Assembly: GCA_030998225.1 (NCBI GenBank) | Contig: JAPYXD010000698.1 | Coordinates: 5,063,001-5,127,000 of the forward strand | Direction of reading: 5' to 3' | From: Diplolepis rosae | Taxonomy: Eukaryota > Arthropoda > Insecta > Hymenoptera > Diplolepididae | DNA length: 64,000 nt | Part shown: piece after piece, positions 62,116-64,000 of the stretch | Layout: each line of letters starts with the position of its first letter | Numbering within the stretch: position 1 is the first letter of the stretch | Translations under genes and position numbers: made by a program | The notes under the pieces: generated by a model | What the model was told of the DNA's origin: nothing | Seen by the model: only the letters and a program-made list of their open reading frames with translations | Database searches by the model: none

Positions 62116-62587
62116 TATTGAAATTGAAGTCAGATTTCTTGAAAGTAACTCTTGATTTCTTTCTTGGGTATTTAACATGAAAAAGGCGCAACAATAACGG
62201 ATGTGTATTTCTCCCTAACGTGTTATTTTTTAGTTACCGAGACAGCAATCGTAATTTATCGTTTCGTCGTTAGCTCCAAAGCGTTACATTTTCTCATTGC
62301 GTAAATGTATAATGCGGTAAGAGTACGACGTCAGTAACCACGACACGTAAACGCGATATCTTAGTTAAATGTTAAGATGTCGAGATTTTGTAGACTCTAT
62401 ACAAAAAAACATTCAATAGAGATAAGTCGAAAATAAGAAATTTGCAAAATCGTCCCGATACATTTAATTCAACGAAGAACTTTAAATGTCTTATCCAATA
62501 CTGAATACCAAGAAAATATGAAATTGTTGAAAAATTAAAACTAACAAAAGAGTCTGATTAATCAGACTTTATTTCAACTTTACTCAC

Positions 62588-62622
62588 GCCAAGCGCTTGT
62601 AGTTAATTCAAAATAGACTCAC
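62588..62622 (-). promoter_or_regulatory. candidate recursive splice site (ratchet point) with RS-exon
   Basis: Minus strand: a strong pyrimidine tract (TTTTTTTCTTTGTTTCAG) ends at 62623 and is followed directly by GTGAGT (62622-62617), the juxtaposed acceptor/donor consensus of recursive splicing. A second donor GGC|GTGAGT lies 35 nt downstream, which would define a short RS-exon 62622-62588 with stops in all frames. Fits a very long minus-strand intron such as ELL's. Confidence 0.45.
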
Positions 62623-63076
62623 CTGAAACAAAGAAAAAAATAAAGATTAATAATCATATACCTTAAAAATAATCTATTTTATTATTAGAAAGGAGATTCA
62701 ATAATGTTTTCCCCAGTATGAAAATTAATTAATTTATTGCAACCTTGTACCATTTATCATTCATCAATAGACGATTAAAAGCATACATGATAATATAATT
62801 ACGTTGATGGAGCAAATTTATCCGCTTTATGGAATATTAACACATTAATTAAAAACTTTCCTACAATGTTGCAGATTGAATATTTCTTTTGGAAATAAAT
62901 TGGAAATCATGAGCTATATATCAATAGTTCTCTCAAGTCTAGATGTTTTACTGTTAAATCTATGACAAGTGAGTAATTACGATTCAAAATTTCAAAAATT
63001 CGAATCTGTTCGTACCCTAAAAATATAAAAAAACGACCAAATTTGGACCAAAAAATGTCTTTAAATTATTTTTATG

Positions 63077-63571
63077 TACACGGAGAAACTTTTGATAGCA
63101 ATATGTTTTATTTTACAATGATAATTCTAATAAGCGGAATTCCGGTTAGGCCATATTTAACATTATTTTCTGGTTATTTCAAAAAGAATTCTGGTTATTT
63201 CAATCAGAATTCCGGCCATTTAAAAAAGAATTCTGGTTATTTCAACCAGAATTCCGGCTATTTAATGAAGAATTCTGGTTATTTCAAACAGATTTTCTAG
63301 TAATTCCTTAAAAATCTGGTAAAAATAACCTGAATTTCTAGTTATTTTAACCAGAAAATAATGTTAATACGGTCTAAACGGAATTCCGGTTGTTTTAACT
63401 AGACTTTTTTTTAGTTTAGTACAAGTTATAGTAAAGTTTGATACAATCTATAGTAAATTATCGTATAGTTCATCTAAAGTTCAGTATTTCCCAGCGAACA
63501 ATTCTCACTCTTACACTTGTCTCCCTAAATTGAAACGTAGTTTAGCAAAAATAACTTGGGTTTCTCCGTGA
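63077..63571. mobile_element. family C-like element with 42-bp satellite core
   Basis: TACACGGAGAAAC at the left, GTTTCTCCGTG at the right. Inside, GAATTCTGGTTATTTCAA units repeat every 42 bp (63186, 63228, 63270), alternating with inverted CAGAATTCCGG-type words. An 85-codon open frame at 63043 follows the repeat and is not a gene. Confidence 0.8.
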
Positions 63572-63639
63572 AGATGGTTGTGGGTAATAAAAACAAAAAA
63601 GGACCAAAGAAGGAAATAAAACTGAGAGATTTTGAAAAT

Positions 63640-63780
63640 TTGCCTTTTTCTTTCCTCCTTTTTTGTTCGTTTCTCATAATTGTTTATTTTAAGAAATTTT
63701 TTTGTTCCAAATTTGCCTCTTTTTTATATTTTAAATGTTCGAACAGTTCCGAATTTTTGAAATTTTGAATTATACTTTTG
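63640..63780. repeat. dispersed repeat family Q, copy 2
   Basis: Second copy of the family described at 41150, same orientation; begins 70 bp after the family C-like element. Confidence 0.75.
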
Positions 63781-64000
63781 TTTAGACGTTCAGATGAATT
63801 TCAGTTTGTGATGATACTGGTTTGAATTTAGTTTTGAGTGATTACGATTAAATAAAAAAATAGATTTTTTAATTCATGATAATTAGTGAAAATAATTAAA
63901 TAGGAAGTGGCGGAAAAGAGAAGGGGTGAGAAAAGTGGGTCCGGGTTATGTGTAACGATCTTCTTGAAGAAGCAATGCAATTACGAGGCGCGGATAGACC

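Larger units (their letters stand above)
32418..64000 (-). other. presumed giant ELL intron (and/or intergenic), transposon-rich
   Basis: No coding exon for the missing ELL N-terminus was found in this 31.6 kb, although a small exon could have been overlooked. The stretch is dominated by nested MITEs and dispersed repeats, listed separately. Sub-stretches in which I see nothing specific: 32.7-33.1, 33.4-35.3, 39.4-40.1, 41.4-42.3, 42.8-43.3, 45.0-45.4, 47.4-49.1, 50.5-52.3, 54.8-55.2, 55.9-56.8, 57.1-57.9 and 62.7-63.0 kb. Assignment as an intron depends on ELL exon 1 lying beyond 64000. Confidence 0.5.

Noticed and set aside
1..64000. CRISPR arrays, bacterial operons, long retrotransposon or viral coding regions
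   Set aside because: Nothing of the kind; the genes are spliced and eukaryotic, and no reverse transcriptase, integrase, transposase or viral frame was found.

Overview
The window is AT-rich eukaryotic DNA from an arthropod, most likely an insect. The evidence is short spliceosomal introns with GT-AG borders, metazoan nuclear genes, and many small non-autonomous DNA transposons. The Integrator-3 protein looks hymenopteran to me, but that comes from remembered family resemblance and not from a search.

Three protein-coding genes can be rebuilt exon by exon, all on the minus strand. (1) Integrator complex subunit 3 (INTS3), 2339-8028, is complete: ten coding exons and 1071 residues, with consistent phases at every junction. 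(2) A small gene at 19162-20800 has five exons and 241 residues. It encodes a TPR protein with a full five-residue Hsp70/Hsp90 carboxylate clamp and two C-terminal membrane segments. (3) The RNA polymerase II elongation factor ELL (Drosophila Su(Tpl)) occupies 28660-32417. Eight 3' coding exons (642 residues) are visible, including the occludin/ELL domain. Its N-terminal exon(s) were not found, so the intron upstream of 32417 probably runs past the window edge (over 31 kb). INTS3 and ELL both act in Pol II transcription. No functional link to the TPR gene is visible.

Layout: 1-2338, 3' flank of INTS3; 2339-8028, INTS3; 8029-8700, GC-richer promoter region; 8.7-19.0 kb, intergenic with MITEs, a piggyBac-like element, a palindrome and a hAT element with an exact 8-bp target duplication; 19.16-20.8 kb, TPR gene with an NRF-1-type promoter motif; 21.1-28.66 kb, a stretch almost free of transposons downstream of ELL, possibly a long 3'UTR; 28.66-32.4 kb, ELL; 32.4-64 kb, presumed ELL intron packed with nested transposons.

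The repeats are the most unusual content. Four unrelated terminal-inverted-repeat families all sit on TTAA sites, one of them in six copies. Families with CACTGAGAAAA or CTCTCTAAAT ends sit on TA. A tRNA-derived SINE occurs in several states. Three long palindromes are present, the largest a near-identical inverted repeat with arms of about 1 kb inside the presumed ELL intron. If transcribed, it would fold into a very long double-stranded RNA. No intact transposase gene is present.
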